Shown: positions 19,955 to 29,131 of the stretch, piece by piece
Layout: the number at the start of each line of letters is the position of its first letter
Numbering within the stretch: the first letter of the stretch is position 1
Assembly (NCBI RefSeq): GCF_003259955.1
Contig: NZ_QLMK01000006.1
Coordinates: forward strand, 62,001 to 126,000
Source: Falsochrobactrum ovis
GTDB lineage: Bacteria > Pseudomonadota > Alphaproteobacteria > Rhizobiales > Rhizobiaceae
Length of the DNA stretch: 64,000 nt
Direction: 5' to 3'
Translations under genes and position numbers: made by a program
The notes under the pieces: generated by a model
The model's input: the letters and a program-made list of their open reading frames with translations, nothing else
Told to the model about the DNA's origin: nothing
Databases searched by the model: none

Positions 19955-20816
19955 AAATCATCTTGCCCATGCGGCCAGCGAGATCTTGTATATATTGCCA
20001 CGCCACGCGACCCGATCTGTTACCGCGAGTGGTTGCCCATTCCAATGCTTCCGCGTGCATTTTCTGCGGGTCATAATCGAGTTTAAAGTGGGCGGCGTAT
20101 CCGTCCACCATGGCCAGAAAATCGTCTTGGCTGCATTTATGAAAGCCGAGCCAAAGACCAAAGCGGTCCGATAATGATACTTTTTCCTCAATCGCTTCCG
20201 AAGGACTAATAGCGGTTGAGCGTTCATTATCAATCATATCCCGCGGCATAAGATGGCGGCGGTTAGAGGTTGCATAAAAGATCACATTTGCTGGCCGTCC
20301 TTCGACACCGCCTTCTAATGCGGCCTTCAGCGATTTATATGACGTGTCGTCATGATCGAAAGAAAGATCATCACAGAATAGAATAAATCGATAAGGCGCA
20401 TCCTTGATCAGATTCATTAAAACCGGCAGGGTGTCGATATCCTCACGATGAATTTCTATCAACCGCAATGGGGTTTGATCCGTAAGCTCTTTGTTTACAG
20501 AAGCTTGCGCTGCTTTCACGAGGGAAGATTTCCCCATTCCCCGTGCGCCCCACAAAAGAACATTATTCGCGGGAAGCCCGAGGGCGAAACGCTTAGTGTT
20601 CTCGACCAGCTGGTCACGGACAAGGTCGACGCCTCGAATGAGAGAAATATCAATACGATTTACTTTTTCGACGGGATCAAGCGTTAGCCGCTCGGGCGAC
20701 CACACGAAACAATCGGCGGCGTTAAGATCGGGAATTGTAGGTTTGGGTGGCGCAATTCGCTCAAGCGCCTCTATCAGACGATCCAATTTTTGATTCAGTA
20801 AATTTTCGGTTGTCAT
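19953..20816 (-). CDS. DUF815 family ATPase
   Basis: A 287-residue P-loop protein. GARGMGKSSLVKA is the Walker A motif and FCDDLSFD fits Walker B; FYATSNRRHLMPRD resembles the sensor region of AAA+ proteins. The family is conserved in proteobacteria but its role is not established. It is convergent with nlpD and diverges from yajC. Confidence 0.88.
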   Translation of the reverse strand: MTTENLLNQKLDRLIEALERIAPPKPTIPDLNAADCFVWSPERLTLDPVEKVNRIDISLIRGVDLVRDQLVENTKRFALGLPANNVLLWGARGMGKSSLVKAAQASVNKELTDQTPLRLIEIHREDIDTLPVLMNLIKDAPYRFILFCDDLSFDHDDTSYKSLKAALEGGVEGRPANVIFYATSNRRHLMPRDMIDNERSTAISPSEAIEEKVSLSDRFGLWLGFHKCSQDDFLAMVDGYAAHFKLDYDPQKMHAEALEWATTRGNRSGRVAWQYIQDLAGRMGKMI

Positions 20817-20971
20817 TCCATGCCCTCATTGATGGGTAGGCATTAGCATGTCACAACAGCTCGGAAAAGTGTGTGCCTTCGATGATGGAGGCCGTTCGCT
20901 GGTTGCAATTGTCACAACAACCATTGTAATGCCGTAAAGGATTGCCTTTTGAGATCTTAGAGGAGTTACTA

Positions 20972-21313
20972 ATGTTGGTTACCCCAGCTTTTGCCCAAGC
21001 AGCCGGCGGTGGTGCAGGGCCAGATATGCTTATGAGCATTCTGCCCTTTGTTCTGATTTTCGTAATCATGTATTTCCTTATCATTCGTCCGCAGCGCACG
21101 CAGATGAAGAAGCGTCAGGAAATGCTGGCTGCGGTACGCCGTGGTGACACCGTCGTGACCGGTGGCGGAATTGTCGGTAAAGTTCAAAAAGTTCATGAAG
21201 ATGGCGAACTCGAAGTCGACATCGCAGAAGGTGTACGCATCCGTGTCCTGCGTAGCACGCTCTTAGAAGTTCGCGTAAAAGGCGAACCGGTTGCAGATAA
21301 TAAAAACAAATAA
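20972..21313 (+). CDS. yajC: Preprotein translocase accessory subunit YajC
   Basis: A 113-residue protein with one membrane helix (ILPFVLIFVIMYFLIIRPQ) followed by the conserved RPQRTQMKKRQEMLAAVRRGD segment and a small soluble domain. YajC is part of the holo-translocon with SecDF and YidC. ATG 20972 follows GAGGAG, and 20942 is only the frame's first start. secDF follows after 173 bp. Confidence 0.93.
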   Translation: MLVTPAFAQAAGGGAGPDMLMSILPFVLIFVIMYFLIIRPQRTQMKKRQEMLAAVRRGDTVVTGGGIVGKVQKVHEDGELEVDIAEGVRIRVLRSTLLEVRVKGEPVADNKNK

Positions 21314-21486
21314 TTCGTGTGTTATCCCAGGTTCCGGCCATTCAAGTTTCAACCGCCCTTTGCGGTGTTCTTGATGGTCGGTGCTTTACGATAGACACAT
21401 GCACGGCGTTAGCCATGCATTGAGACCCGGTGTGAGCTTCAACTCGCTCCGGTGCTGTGTCTGAGCCGAGATGGAATTGCCGCTCT
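21314..21486 (+). promoter_or_regulatory. Leader between yajC and secDF with a compact hairpin
   Basis: This 173-bp spacer is long for genes that usually form one operon. It holds a hairpin at 21399-21420: ATGCA pairs with TGCAT, then a C.A mismatch, then GGC with GCC closing a GTTA loop. A 21-codon open frame begins at the same ATG 21399 and ends at 21464, without an obvious ribosome site. Control of secDF translation here is speculative. Confidence 0.3.
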
Positions 21487-23766
21487 ATGCTTTATTTTTC
21501 ACGTTGGAAATCGGCACTGATCTGGCTGGCGATTATTGTCGGCCTTATAATCGCTTCTCCTAATTTCTTCTCGCGCGAAACACTCGCGAAACTTCCCAAT
21601 TTTTTGCCCAAACAACAGGTGATATTGGGACTTGATCTTTCAGGCGGGTCGCGACTGATCCTTCAGGTTCAAAACTCCAGTGAAGGCCAAGTTGCGCAAT
21701 CCGCTGCCATTATGGAGCGACGCTTACACGAACTGGGCTATCGTAATCCTATTGTTGAGGTAGAGCGGCGCAATCGCATTCGCGTCGAAGTGCCAGGGCT
21801 TTACGATGCACAGCTTCTCAAAGACATTTTAAGTATTCGGGGCAATCTAACGTTCCGAGCGGTCGACGATTCGATGTCGTCCAATGACGCTATTCGCGGC
21901 ACTCCGCCTGCCAATAGCGAAGTTGTTTATTCTTACGATGATCCGCCAATTGGCTATCTGGTCCAGCGCGAGCCAATATTTTCCATCGCCAACGTTATAG
22001 ATGCAGAAGCGACCCTATCAAGTGAGGATGGTGAGCCGGTCATAACCCTGACACTTGACGACACTGCACGCGTCAATTTAGCGGCAGCTACAGCGCAGAT
22101 CGGCGAGAAAACATTTGCTATCATTATCGATAATCAAGTGGTTTCAGCACCACTTGTTAATGAGCGGTTAGACACTAACGAACTCCAGATCAGCGGGGCT
22201 TTTGATCTACAATCGGCTAATAATATGGCTGTTGTCCTGCGTTCAGGTGCCTTGCCCCAGGCCGTTTCCGTATTGGAAGAGAGAACGATCGCATCAGCGC
22301 TGGGCGAGGACTACGCCAACTCTGCGGTAATTGCAGCGGTGCTGGCCTTTGTTCTCGTAGGTCTGTTCATGGTGCTGTCCTACGGCATTCTTGGCGTCAT
22401 CGCCATGATCGGACTTTTGGCCAATATTATTATTCTGATCGCGATCTTATCCCTAATGGGTGCGTCGGTCGGTTTTTCAAGCATTGCAGGCCTTATCTTG
22501 ACCAGCGGGCTCGCCGTGGATGCCAGCGTCTTGATTTATGAACGGGTTCGCGAAGACCGCCGCAAGGGCTATTCTGTGGTTCAGGCGATGGAATCAGGTT
22601 TCTATCGGGCTCTGTCCACGATCATAGACGCCAACCTGACAACATTAATTGCGGCCTTGGTCTTGTTTCTTCTTGGGTCTGGCGCGGTTCACGGCTTTGC
22701 TTTGACAGTTGCAATCGGCATTGGCACGACGCTCTTTACAACGCTGACCTTCACGCGTTTGCTCATTTCTGAATGGGTGAAAAAAGCCAAGCCTAAGGAA
22801 ATTCCAAAGCGTCGCCTCAAGCTCGTTCCGACAGTCACACAAATTCCCTTCATGCGGCTTCAATTCGCGACGCTGAGCGTTTCGATCCTCGCATGTGCAA
22901 TTGTGGTGGCGCTGTTCGTAAATATTGGTTTTAACTATGGTATCGATTTCCGCGGCGGCTCCATGGTGGAGTTGCAAGCGCGGAACGGTGATGCAGACCT
23001 GATCGATATTAATGAGCGGTTGGATGAATTAAACATCGATAGCGCTCATATTTTGCCCGCCGAATCAAAGCGGTCCGCTATTCTCATTATCGGTAGCCAA
23101 GAAGTGGGAGATGATGCGGAGCAGACTGTCGCGCTCAAGCTCCGCGGTGAGTTTGAGCAGGATTATACGTTCCAGCGGGTTGAAGTCGTCGGACCAACGG
23201 TTTCGGAGCAGCTTTCGCGTGCCGGCATAGCAGCCGTCATCCTCTCGCTGATCGGAATATTCGTCTATGTCTGGATACGTTTTCGCTGGCAGCTTGCGCT
23301 CGGAGCGGTGCTCTCGACGCTGCATGATATTATTATTCTGGCGGGCATGTTCATCGTGTTTCGGATGGAGTTCAATCTGTGGAGTGTGGCCGCAATTCTC
23401 ACCATCATCGGCTATTCATTAAATGACACGATCGTTATTTACGACCGCGTTCGGGAAAACCTGCGACGCTATAAAAGTGCGCCATTGCCCGCGATTATCG
23501 ATGCGTCGATAAATCAGACTTTGTCGCGCACTCTACTAACCTCATTCGTAACTTTTCTGGCCCATGTACCGCTTTATGCATTTGGCGGCGAGGATATTCG
23601 GAACTTCGCGCTGGCGCTCAGCGTTGGCATTGTGGTGGCGTGTTATTCGTCCATTTTCATCGCCGCACCTTTATTGGTACAATTTGGATTGAAGCCACGC
23701 GGTAAAAACGATGACGATGGGGTGGGCGACGAATTAGCCAATTCACTTAATTTGGATAGTCTATAA
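21487..23766 (+). CDS. secDF: Fused protein translocase subunit SecDF
   Basis: A 759-residue fusion. The SecD half (to about residue 450) has the first membrane helix, the [15 protein letters not shown] motif, the large periplasmic domain and five membrane helices containing [20 protein letters not shown]. The SecF half begins near residue 455 and has [14 protein letters not shown] and [19 protein letters not shown]. SecDF uses proton-motive force to pull exported proteins out of the Sec channel on the periplasmic side. Fusion is normal in rhizobia. The start is uncertain: ATG 21487 gives the family-like N-terminus, while GTG 21457 is also open. The next gene starts at the stop codon (TAATG). 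Confidence 0.95.
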   Translation: MLYFSRWKSALIWLAIIVGLIIASPNFFSRETLAKLPNFLPKQQVILGLDLSGGSRLILQVQNSSEGQVAQSAAIMERRLHELGYRNPIVEVERRNRIRVEVPGLYDAQLLKDILSIRGNLTFRAVDDSMSSNDAIRGTPPANSEVVYSYDDPPIGYLVQREPIFSIANVIDAEATLSSEDGEPVITLTLDDTARVNLAAATAQIGEKTFAIIIDNQVVSAPLVNERLDTNELQISGAFDLQSANNMAVVLRSGALPQAVSVLEERTIASALGEDYANSAVIAAVLAFVLVGLFMVLSYGILGVIAMIGLLANIIILIAILSLMGASVGFSSIAGLILTSGLAVDASVLIYERVREDRRKGYSVVQAMESGFYRALSTIIDANLTTLIAALVLFLLGSGAVHGFALTVAIGIGTTLFTTLTFTRLLISEWVKKAKPKEIPKRRLKLVPTVTQIPFMRLQFATLSVSILACAIVVALFVNIGFNYGIDFRGGSMVELQARNGDADLIDINERLDELNIDSAHILPAESKRSAILIIGSQEVGDDAEQTVALKLRGEFEQDYTFQRVEVVGPTVSEQLSRAGIAAVILSLIGIFVYVWIRFRWQLALGAVLSTLHDIIILAGMFIVFRMEFNLWSVAAILTIIGYSLNDTIVIYDRVRENLRRYKSAPLPAIIDASINQTLSRTLLTSFVTFLAHVPLYAFGGEDIRNFALALSVGIVVACYSSIFIAAPLLVQFGLKPRGKNDDDGVGDELANSLNLDSL

Positions 23767-24155
23767 TGGCGCAAGGCATAGAAATTCGTGACGCACATTT
23801 TCCAGGACGTGCACCGATTGACGCTTATGGTAATGGCGGTTTTCGTTTTGCTGAAATGTCACACCGGGGTTCAATCCTGTGCTTGCCGTCGGGCATTCAC
23901 GGTTGGAAACCGGAGACGCCCCCCATCATTTCCAAGCGCGATATTGGCTTAATCTTAGAGCAATCCGCCGAAATAGAGATTTTGCTAGTGGGAACCGGCA
24001 TGGATTTGCGTCGCATTCCAGAGGATGTCCGGGCTTTATTACGCAGCCACCAAATTTCGTCGGATCCGATGAGTACGGGAGCTGCGGTGCGAACCTATAA
24101 TGTGCTTCTTGCAGAAGACAGAGCCGTAGCGGCCGCTCTGATCGCAGTAGACTGA
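23766..24155 (+). CDS. Mth938-like domain protein
   Basis: A 129-residue protein of the Mth938-like (DUF498) family, related to the complex I assembly factor NDUFAF3. The segments FRFAEMSHRGSILCLPSGIHGW and LLVGTGMDLRRIPEDVRALL are typical. Its ATG overlaps the secDF stop by one base, so it is coupled to secDF. The next gene resembles NDUFAF6, another complex I assembly factor, which makes a shared respiratory-assembly role worth considering; this is inference. Confidence 0.85.
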   Translation: MAQGIEIRDAHFPGRAPIDAYGNGGFRFAEMSHRGSILCLPSGIHGWKPETPPIISKRDIGLILEQSAEIEILLVGTGMDLRRIPEDVRALLRSHQISSDPMSTGAAVRTYNVLLAEDRAVAAALIAVD

Positions 24156-24160
24156 AGATT

Positions 24161-24997
24161 ATGAACGAAAATGAAACCCGTTGCCTGTCGCTTCTTCGTG
24201 ATGCAGATCGGGATAGATATATTAGCGTGCTTTACGCGCCTGAGGGCAAGCGCGGTCCTCTCGCCGCACTTTTTGCTTTCAACGCAGAAGTCGCCCGCAT
24301 TCGGGATATTGTGCATGATCCGTTACCGGGCGAAGTGCGTCTGCAATGGTGGCGTGATCTTATCAATGGGGAGGCGAGGGGAAGCGCTGAAGCCAGCCCA
24401 GTTGCAGCCGCTTTAATGGACGCGATTAAAAATTATGATCTTCCCCGCCAAGCTTTCGACAATTATTGCGAAGCGCGGATTTTCGATCTTTATGATGATC
24501 CCATGCCTGATCGAAGCCATCTTGAGGGCTATTGTGGCGAAACAGCATCTGTCATGATGCAGCTAGCTGGCTTGATCCTGGATCGCGATGCAGCTCAAGC
24601 CTATAGTGATGCTTTTGGACATGCGGGCGTTGCACAAGCGGTTACGGGTTTTTTGCGTCTTTTACCTATCCATAGGCAGAGGGGGCAAGTCTATGTACCT
24701 GCAGACATGATGCGGGCAGTTGGTGTCACCCGTGAAGAGTTTCTGTCCAATCAGGATCGGTCATCACATGAGCGTGTGATCCGGGTCATGACTGCATTTG
24801 CCCATGAACATTTTGATCTTTATGCGAAAGCGAAGGTGGATTTACCGAAAACGCTGAAGCCAGCATTTCTGCCCATGGCTCTTGTTCCGGCCTATTTGAA
24901 GGCGATTGAACAGCTTGGAGCTGATGCAGCTTCGCGTGTGGCCGATTTCTCGGCCATACGCAAACAATGGTTGCTATTGCGCGCTGCTTTTAATTGA
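24161..24997 (+). CDS. Squalene/phytoene synthase-family protein, NDUFAF6-like
   Basis: A 278-residue protein with the isoprenoid-synthase fold signature: [27 protein letters not shown] early, RLQWWRD, and [10 protein letters not shown] late. The aspartate-rich motifs that bind diphosphate in true synthases are eroded: the first reads RIRDIVHDP, and the second, where R-D-x-x-E-D is expected, reads [11 protein letters not shown]. This resembles the NDUFAF6 branch, which acts in respiratory complex I assembly and not in carotenoid or hopanoid synthesis. The last 24 bases overlap the end of the convergent trmFO. Confidence 0.8.
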   Translation: MNENETRCLSLLRDADRDRYISVLYAPEGKRGPLAALFAFNAEVARIRDIVHDPLPGEVRLQWWRDLINGEARGSAEASPVAAALMDAIKNYDLPRQAFDNYCEARIFDLYDDPMPDRSHLEGYCGETASVMMQLAGLILDRDAAQAYSDAFGHAGVAQAVTGFLRLLPIHRQRGQVYVPADMMRAVGVTREEFLSNQDRSSHERVIRVMTAFAHEHFDLYAKAKVDLPKTLKPAFLPMALVPAYLKAIEQLGADAASRVADFSAIRKQWLLLRAAFN

Positions 24998-26404
24998 TAT
25001 TGACGCGCCGTCTTCAAGCCACTTGCGGAAATCTGCAAGCGCACGCGCTGAGAGTGCGTGCTTCTTGGCAATGGATTTTTCTTTGCCGCGCAGCCGTTTG
25101 CCTTCTGGTTTCACAATCTCAACCGGCGGAAAAAGCCCGAAATTGATATTCATAGGTTGAAACGACCTTTTTCCCGGCTCGTCATCGGCAACAAGATGTC
25201 CGCCGGTAATATGGCCAAGCAGCGCTCCGAAAGCAGTGGTGGGCGGTGGAGGGGTGATCTCCGCGCCGTGTTTTTCGGCTGCGGTAAAACGTCCCGCAAG
25301 AAGGCCAATTGCCGATGATTCTACATAGCCTTCGCAACCGGTAATTTGTCCTGCAAAGCGCAATGAAGGCCGAGATTTTAGACGTAACATCTTATCCAAC
25401 AAGACCGGCGAGTTGAGATAAGTATTGCGATGGAGGCCGCCTAACCGTGCAAATTCGGCATTTTCCAGCCCAGGTATCATGCGAAAAATATTGGTTTGCG
25501 CGCCATATTTAAGCTTGGTCTGAAAACCGACCATATTATAGAGCGTGCCCAAAGCATTATCTTGACGCAATTGGACCACCGCATATGGCTTAACCGTCGG
25601 ATTATGCGCATTGGTCAGCCCCATTGGCTTCATCGGTCCGTGTCTAAGGGTCTCGGAACCGCGCTCCGCCATTATTTCGATTGGAAGACAACCGTCGAAA
25701 TAGGGCGTCCCTTCCCAATCCTTGAAATCAGTCTTTTCACCTTCAATAAGAGCAGCGATAAATGCTTCATATTGCTCCTTGTCCAAAGGGCAATTGATAT
25801 AATCCTTACCCGTTCCGCCGGGGCCAACTTTATCATAACGTGATTGGAACCAGCACACATCCATATTGATGGAATCAAAATGGATGATCGGCGCAATTGC
25901 GTCAAAGAACGCAAGCGCATCTGAATCCGTATGTGTACTGATGCTCTCGGCTAATGCAGGTGCTGTAAGCGGTCCGGTCGAGATAATAGTGGTTCCCCAT
26001 TCTTCGGGAGGGAGCCCAACAACTTCTTCCCGCACAATGGTAACGAGCGGATGCGCTTCCAACTTGTCAGTGACTGCTTGCGCAAAACCTTCTCGATCAA
26101 CGGCTAGCGCGCCACCGGCAGGAACCTGGTGCGCATCGGCACATGCCATGATCAATGAGTCTGCCATGCGCATTTCTGCGTGCAGAACTCCAACAGCATT
26201 TGATTGAGCATCATCTGACCGGAAAGAGTTTGAGCAGACGAGCTCTGCTAATTTTTCGGTCTTATGCGCATCTGTGCCCCTAACGGGCCGCATTTCGTGC
26301 AAAATGACAGGGATGCCGGATTGGGCAATTTGCCATGCAGCTTCGGAGCCTGCGAGGCCGCCACCGACAATATGAACAGGGGACGAAGTTTTAATTTTTG
26401 ACAT
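24974..26404 (-). CDS. trmFO: Methylenetetrahydrofolate-tRNA-(uracil-5-)-methyltransferase TrmFO
   Basis: A 476-residue flavoprotein. The N-terminus has the dinucleotide-binding [16 protein letters not shown], then [12 protein letters not shown] with the family cysteine, and the C-terminal half has [11 protein letters not shown]. TrmFO makes ribothymidine at position 54 of tRNAs using folate-derived carbon. Length is normal. Its 3' end overlaps the convergent synthase-like gene by 24 bp. Confidence 0.95.
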   Translation of the reverse strand: MSKIKTSSPVHIVGGGLAGSEAAWQIAQSGIPVILHEMRPVRGTDAHKTEKLAELVCSNSFRSDDAQSNAVGVLHAEMRMADSLIMACADAHQVPAGGALAVDREGFAQAVTDKLEAHPLVTIVREEVVGLPPEEWGTTIISTGPLTAPALAESISTHTDSDALAFFDAIAPIIHFDSINMDVCWFQSRYDKVGPGGTGKDYINCPLDKEQYEAFIAALIEGEKTDFKDWEGTPYFDGCLPIEIMAERGSETLRHGPMKPMGLTNAHNPTVKPYAVVQLRQDNALGTLYNMVGFQTKLKYGAQTNIFRMIPGLENAEFARLGGLHRNTYLNSPVLLDKMLRLKSRPSLRFAGQITGCEGYVESSAIGLLAGRFTAAEKHGAEITPPPPTTAFGALLGHITGGHLVADDEPGKRSFQPMNINFGLFPPVEIVKPEGKRLRGKEKSIAKKHALSARALADFRKWLEDGASISIKSSAQ

Positions 26405-26461
26405 GACGCTTCCTTATCCCCTTTAAACTTTGTCTTCAATGGAAAGCTCAAATGACATCGC

Positions 26462-26504
26462 CAAAAACAAATGGCACTCGTCGCGGAAGGGCGACGAGTG
26501 CCAT
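26462..26504 (-). terminator. Strong intrinsic terminator of the DUF1127/sRNA unit
   Basis: A perfect 14-bp stem (26471-26484 with 26491-26504) closes a 6-base loop. On the minus strand the stem is followed by TTTGTTTTTGG, so it ends transcripts from the DUF1127 side. It lies upstream of trmFO and separates the two transcripts. Confidence 0.88.
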
Positions 26505-26511
26505 TAATGTA

Positions 26512-26608
26512 AGACCGGTAGTTTGGGAGGAGAAAACCGGTCTCGGTATCGCAAAACTGGGAGGAAATTTTGCGATAATCGGGTCTGATGGGAGGAGTGC
26601 CAGACCCG
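26512..26608 (-). ncRNA. Three tandem hairpins with CCUCCUCCC-type loops (cuckoo/CcsR-like sRNA)
   Basis: Read on the minus strand, three stem-loops follow the DUF1127 stop. The first is 26608-26580: CGGGTCTG with CAGACCCG, loop containing CTCCTCCC. The second is 26577-26547: TATCGCAAAA with TTTTGCGATA, loop containing TTCCTCCC. The third is 26543-26512: AGACCGGT with ACCGGTCT, loop containing CTCCTCCC. The stems differ in sequence while the loops agree, which means structure and loop are under selection. In Rhodobacter sphaeroides, CcsR sRNAs with CCUCCUCCC loops are cotranscribed with a DUF1127 gene and processed from its mRNA, and related 'cuckoo' RNAs are described across alphaproteobacteria. 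The loop matches anti-Shine-Dalgarno sequence. Assignment to this family is strong by context but untested. Confidence 0.82.
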
Positions 26609-26625
26609 GAAAAAGAATTCTTTGA

Positions 26626-26772
26626 TTAACGCTGCCTGGACTGACGAGCAACGTATGGAATGTCGCCGCGGGAGATGCCAAGGTCATTAAGTTCGCGCGT
26701 TGAGAGCTGATTCAGCTCATTTACGGTTTCGCGGTAACGGCGCCAGTTATTGAAAGAGCGTACAAGGTTCAT
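26626..26772 (-). CDS. Small DUF1127 protein
   Basis: A 48-residue basic protein, starting MNLVRSFNNWRRYRETVNEL and continuing with LNQLSTRELNDLGISRGDI, the conserved DUF1127 core, then an arginine-containing tail. The start codon follows GAAGGAAT at 7 bases. Short DUF1127 proteins are linked to RNA binding and sRNA maturation (CcaF1 in Rhodobacter) and to phosphate metabolism in other species. Here it heads the unit with the three CUCCUCCC hairpins, which begin 18 bases after its stop, so a role in that RNA's processing is the leading inference. Confidence 0.9.
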   Translation of the reverse strand: MNLVRSFNNWRRYRETVNELNQLSTRELNDLGISRGDIPYVARQSRQR

Positions 26773-27040
26773 CGTGTTATTCCTTCATCGTTGAGGAACT
26801 GTTCTGTTCATTTCGTTTTGTATGGCCAGTATATAACTCATTGTTTTTAAAGTGAGTAGAGCCGCGAATGCATAGCTGCTTTGCGAGTGTTGCAGGCCGC
26901 TATAAAACGATTAAAGTTGCAGAGCACAATTTTGTCGTAAACTATTTTCGCTAACTCTTTGCCGTTGCGTCAGTTTTCTGTATGTTCTCCATCATTTAGA
27001 AAACTTGCTGCGAGAAGCGGCCTGACAGTCAGGAGCTGAT

Positions 27041-28168
27041 TTGTCGTTTTCCTTTTCCGTCGAGCGACTCGTTGATAGGTGGTGGCGAGAAGGCCTCATT
27101 GATGACGCGACAGCTTCGCGTCTTCGCGCTGATTTAGAAAAGCGCGCACCCTATTTCAGTCTTGGAGCTGTGCTCGCCACATTGGGCGGCTTGCTGCTAG
27201 GCGCTGCGGTCATAATGCTCGTTGCTGCCAATTGGCAGGAAATTCCACGGCTGATGCGCATCGGGCTCATAGTCATGCTTATCTGGGCAAGCTATCTAGG
27301 CGGCGCGTGGCGACAATCGCTCGGTGAAAGGATTATTCCGACAGCGCTGTATATTTTGGGAGCTGCATCTTTCGGTGCCGGGATCGCTTTAGTTGGTCAA
27401 ATGTACCATTTGTCCGGAGATGGCCATTTCGCAGCATTGATTTGGGCTGGAGGCGTTCTCGCATCAGCATTTTTATTGCGAGCTCCGATACTGGCTGCGG
27501 TAGGGGCGGGCATTGCACTGTTTTATCTTGCCACTCACATATTCGACCAATCTTACGGCGATTTGGATTATATTTGGGCGGGTCCGTTACTCGCTTTCGT
27601 CAGTGCCGCTGCAGCATTGTTCACCAACTCGCGGCCTGCTGCCCATTTTGTTGCTCTATTTGTGATCAGCTGGGCCTTGATGATTTATAGCAAGAATGAA
27701 AGCGGTTGGGTGCTCACTATCATGATCATCGTTGGGATAGCTCTGATGTTGGCGGATGCTTTTGCCCACCGCAAACTTCAAGATATGACCCGATTTGCTC
27801 ACCCCTTGGCTTCATATGGTCTGCTTCTGACAATCGCGGCGTTGGGTGTCTTTCAGATGGATCAGTTCGTTTCGTCAATATTTGATAGCTCAATCTCGGC
27901 CGACATATTATTTGCTATCCTGATTCTCGTTCTTTCGGTCGCTGCCTTGGCATTGTGCGGCCGTGACAATGGCGGTTTACGCACCATCGCCTATGCGGCA
28001 TTTTCTATTGAAGTTCTGTATCTTGCATTCGAGACGGTGGGAACCATGATTGGAACGTCCGGCTTTTTCCTCACAGCAGGGATAATCGTCTTACTGCTTG
28101 CCGCCTTTGTCCGGCGAATGGAGAAACGCTTCAGCCGCCGCCGCCAAACCGAGGCTTCTCATGCTTAG
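27041..28168 (+). CDS. DUF2157 family polytopic membrane protein
   Basis: A 375-residue protein. The N-terminal 40 residues (VDRWWREGLIDDATASRLRADLEKR) are soluble and typical of DUF2157; about ten hydrophobic helices follow. The start is TTG 27041, supported by AGGAG 7 bases before. Its end overlaps the next gene by 8 bp. DUF2157 and GDYXXLXY proteins are commonly encoded together; the function of the pair is unknown. Confidence 0.85.
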   Translation: MSFSFSVERLVDRWWREGLIDDATASRLRADLEKRAPYFSLGAVLATLGGLLLGAAVIMLVAANWQEIPRLMRIGLIVMLIWASYLGGAWRQSLGERIIPTALYILGAASFGAGIALVGQMYHLSGDGHFAALIWAGGVLASAFLLRAPILAAVGAGIALFYLATHIFDQSYGDLDYIWAGPLLAFVSAAAALFTNSRPAAHFVALFVISWALMIYSKNESGWVLTIMIIVGIALMLADAFAHRKLQDMTRFAHPLASYGLLLTIAALGVFQMDQFVSSIFDSSISADILFAILILVLSVAALALCGRDNGGLRTIAYAAFSIEVLYLAFETVGTMIGTSGFFLTAGIIVLLLAAFVRRMEKRFSRRRQTEASHA

Positions 28169-28733
28169 TCGTAACCGGAAACGGCTTTATATTGGGGCAG
28201 TTCTGGCCGCATTACTGCAAACAGGCGTTCTGTTCGGAGCGGTTGAAAAGCGTGCATATATATTGCGTGGCGGTCAGGAAGTGGTTTTACAGACCGAACC
28301 GGTTGACCCTCGGGACCTTATGCGGGGCGACTATGTCACTCTACGGTATCAAATATCATCGATTAAGCGCGATGCCATTCGGGGCGTACCCGCCGCAGGA
28401 GACCGCAATCTTTACGTTGCAGTAAAACCCGATGGCGATGGGTTTGCGCAGTTTTCACGGGCGGCATTCGCACCATTCACAGATTTAAGTGACGGTGAAG
28501 TTCAGTTGCGTGGGAAGGCGGTTAATACCATTCCAAATGCTTCGGGCGCTATTATCGGCGTTCTTTATGGGATTGAACGCTATTACGTTCCCGAAGGCGA
28601 GGGGCGCCGAGTCGAGCGGGCTCAGCAGGCAAAAAGGATTACTGCCGTCGTGGCGGTTGATCCCGACGGGCATGCCGTTTTAAAGTCGTTGCGTGATAAT
28701 GGACGTCAACTTTATGCAGAACCGCTTTATTGA
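28161..28733 (+). CDS. GDYXXLXY-domain protein
   Basis: A 190-residue protein with an N-terminal membrane helix (LYIGAVLAALLQTGVLFGAV) and the diagnostic GDYVTLRY motif after DPRDLMR. A longer open frame begins at 28098, but ATG 28161 lies after GAGG and gives the family N-terminus. It overlaps the DUF2157 gene and is probably cotranslated with it. Family function is not established. Confidence 0.86.
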   Translation: MLSRNRKRLYIGAVLAALLQTGVLFGAVEKRAYILRGGQEVVLQTEPVDPRDLMRGDYVTLRYQISSIKRDAIRGVPAAGDRNLYVAVKPDGDGFAQFSRAAFAPFTDLSDGEVQLRGKAVNTIPNASGAIIGVLYGIERYYVPEGEGRRVERAQQAKRITAVVAVDPDGHAVLKSLRDNGRQLYAEPLY

Positions 28734-28962
28734 TGGTTTAAAAGGGCTTGGCTAATCCATTCGGACGATATAAGAGAGGCACGAAGCTGCGAAGCGTGGT
28801 CAAATCGGACCGGTTGAAAGAAAACATGTCTGTCATAAAGTTCAGATTGGCTTTTTTCCTTTGAACCGGCAAAGTTGAGTGATATAGAGACGCGCGCTTT
28901 CGAAGGCGGTTTGATATTTGAGAGAGATTTACGACGTTGGTTTCAACGATTGTCTCTCAGAT

Positions 28963-29045
28963 GCGGATGTGGCGAAATTGGTAGACGCACCAGATTTAGG
29001 TTCTGGCGGGAAACCGTGGGGGTTCGAGTCCCTCCATCCGCACCA
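28963..29045 (+). tRNA. tRNA-Leu (anticodon UAG)
   Basis: The acceptor arms GCGGATG and CATCCGC pair fully, followed by A and an encoded CCA. The anticodon stem CCAGA/TCTGG encloses loop TTTAGGT, giving anticodon TAG that reads CUA and related leucine codons. A long variable arm and the TTCGAGTCC T-loop are present, as expected for a class II tRNA-Leu. Confidence 0.96.
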
Positions 29046-29131
29046 ACTGCCCTAGGCAAAGGAATTTCTTTCCCGCGACGAGGCAAGCTAAGCCATTTTC
29101 GGCGGGACAATGACAGAAGTGAAGGTTTGAC

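Noticed and set aside
26448-26687. Minus-strand frame of 79 codons at the DUF1127 locus
   Set aside because: It runs through the three hairpins and the terminator and out of frame with the real 48-codon DUF1127 gene.
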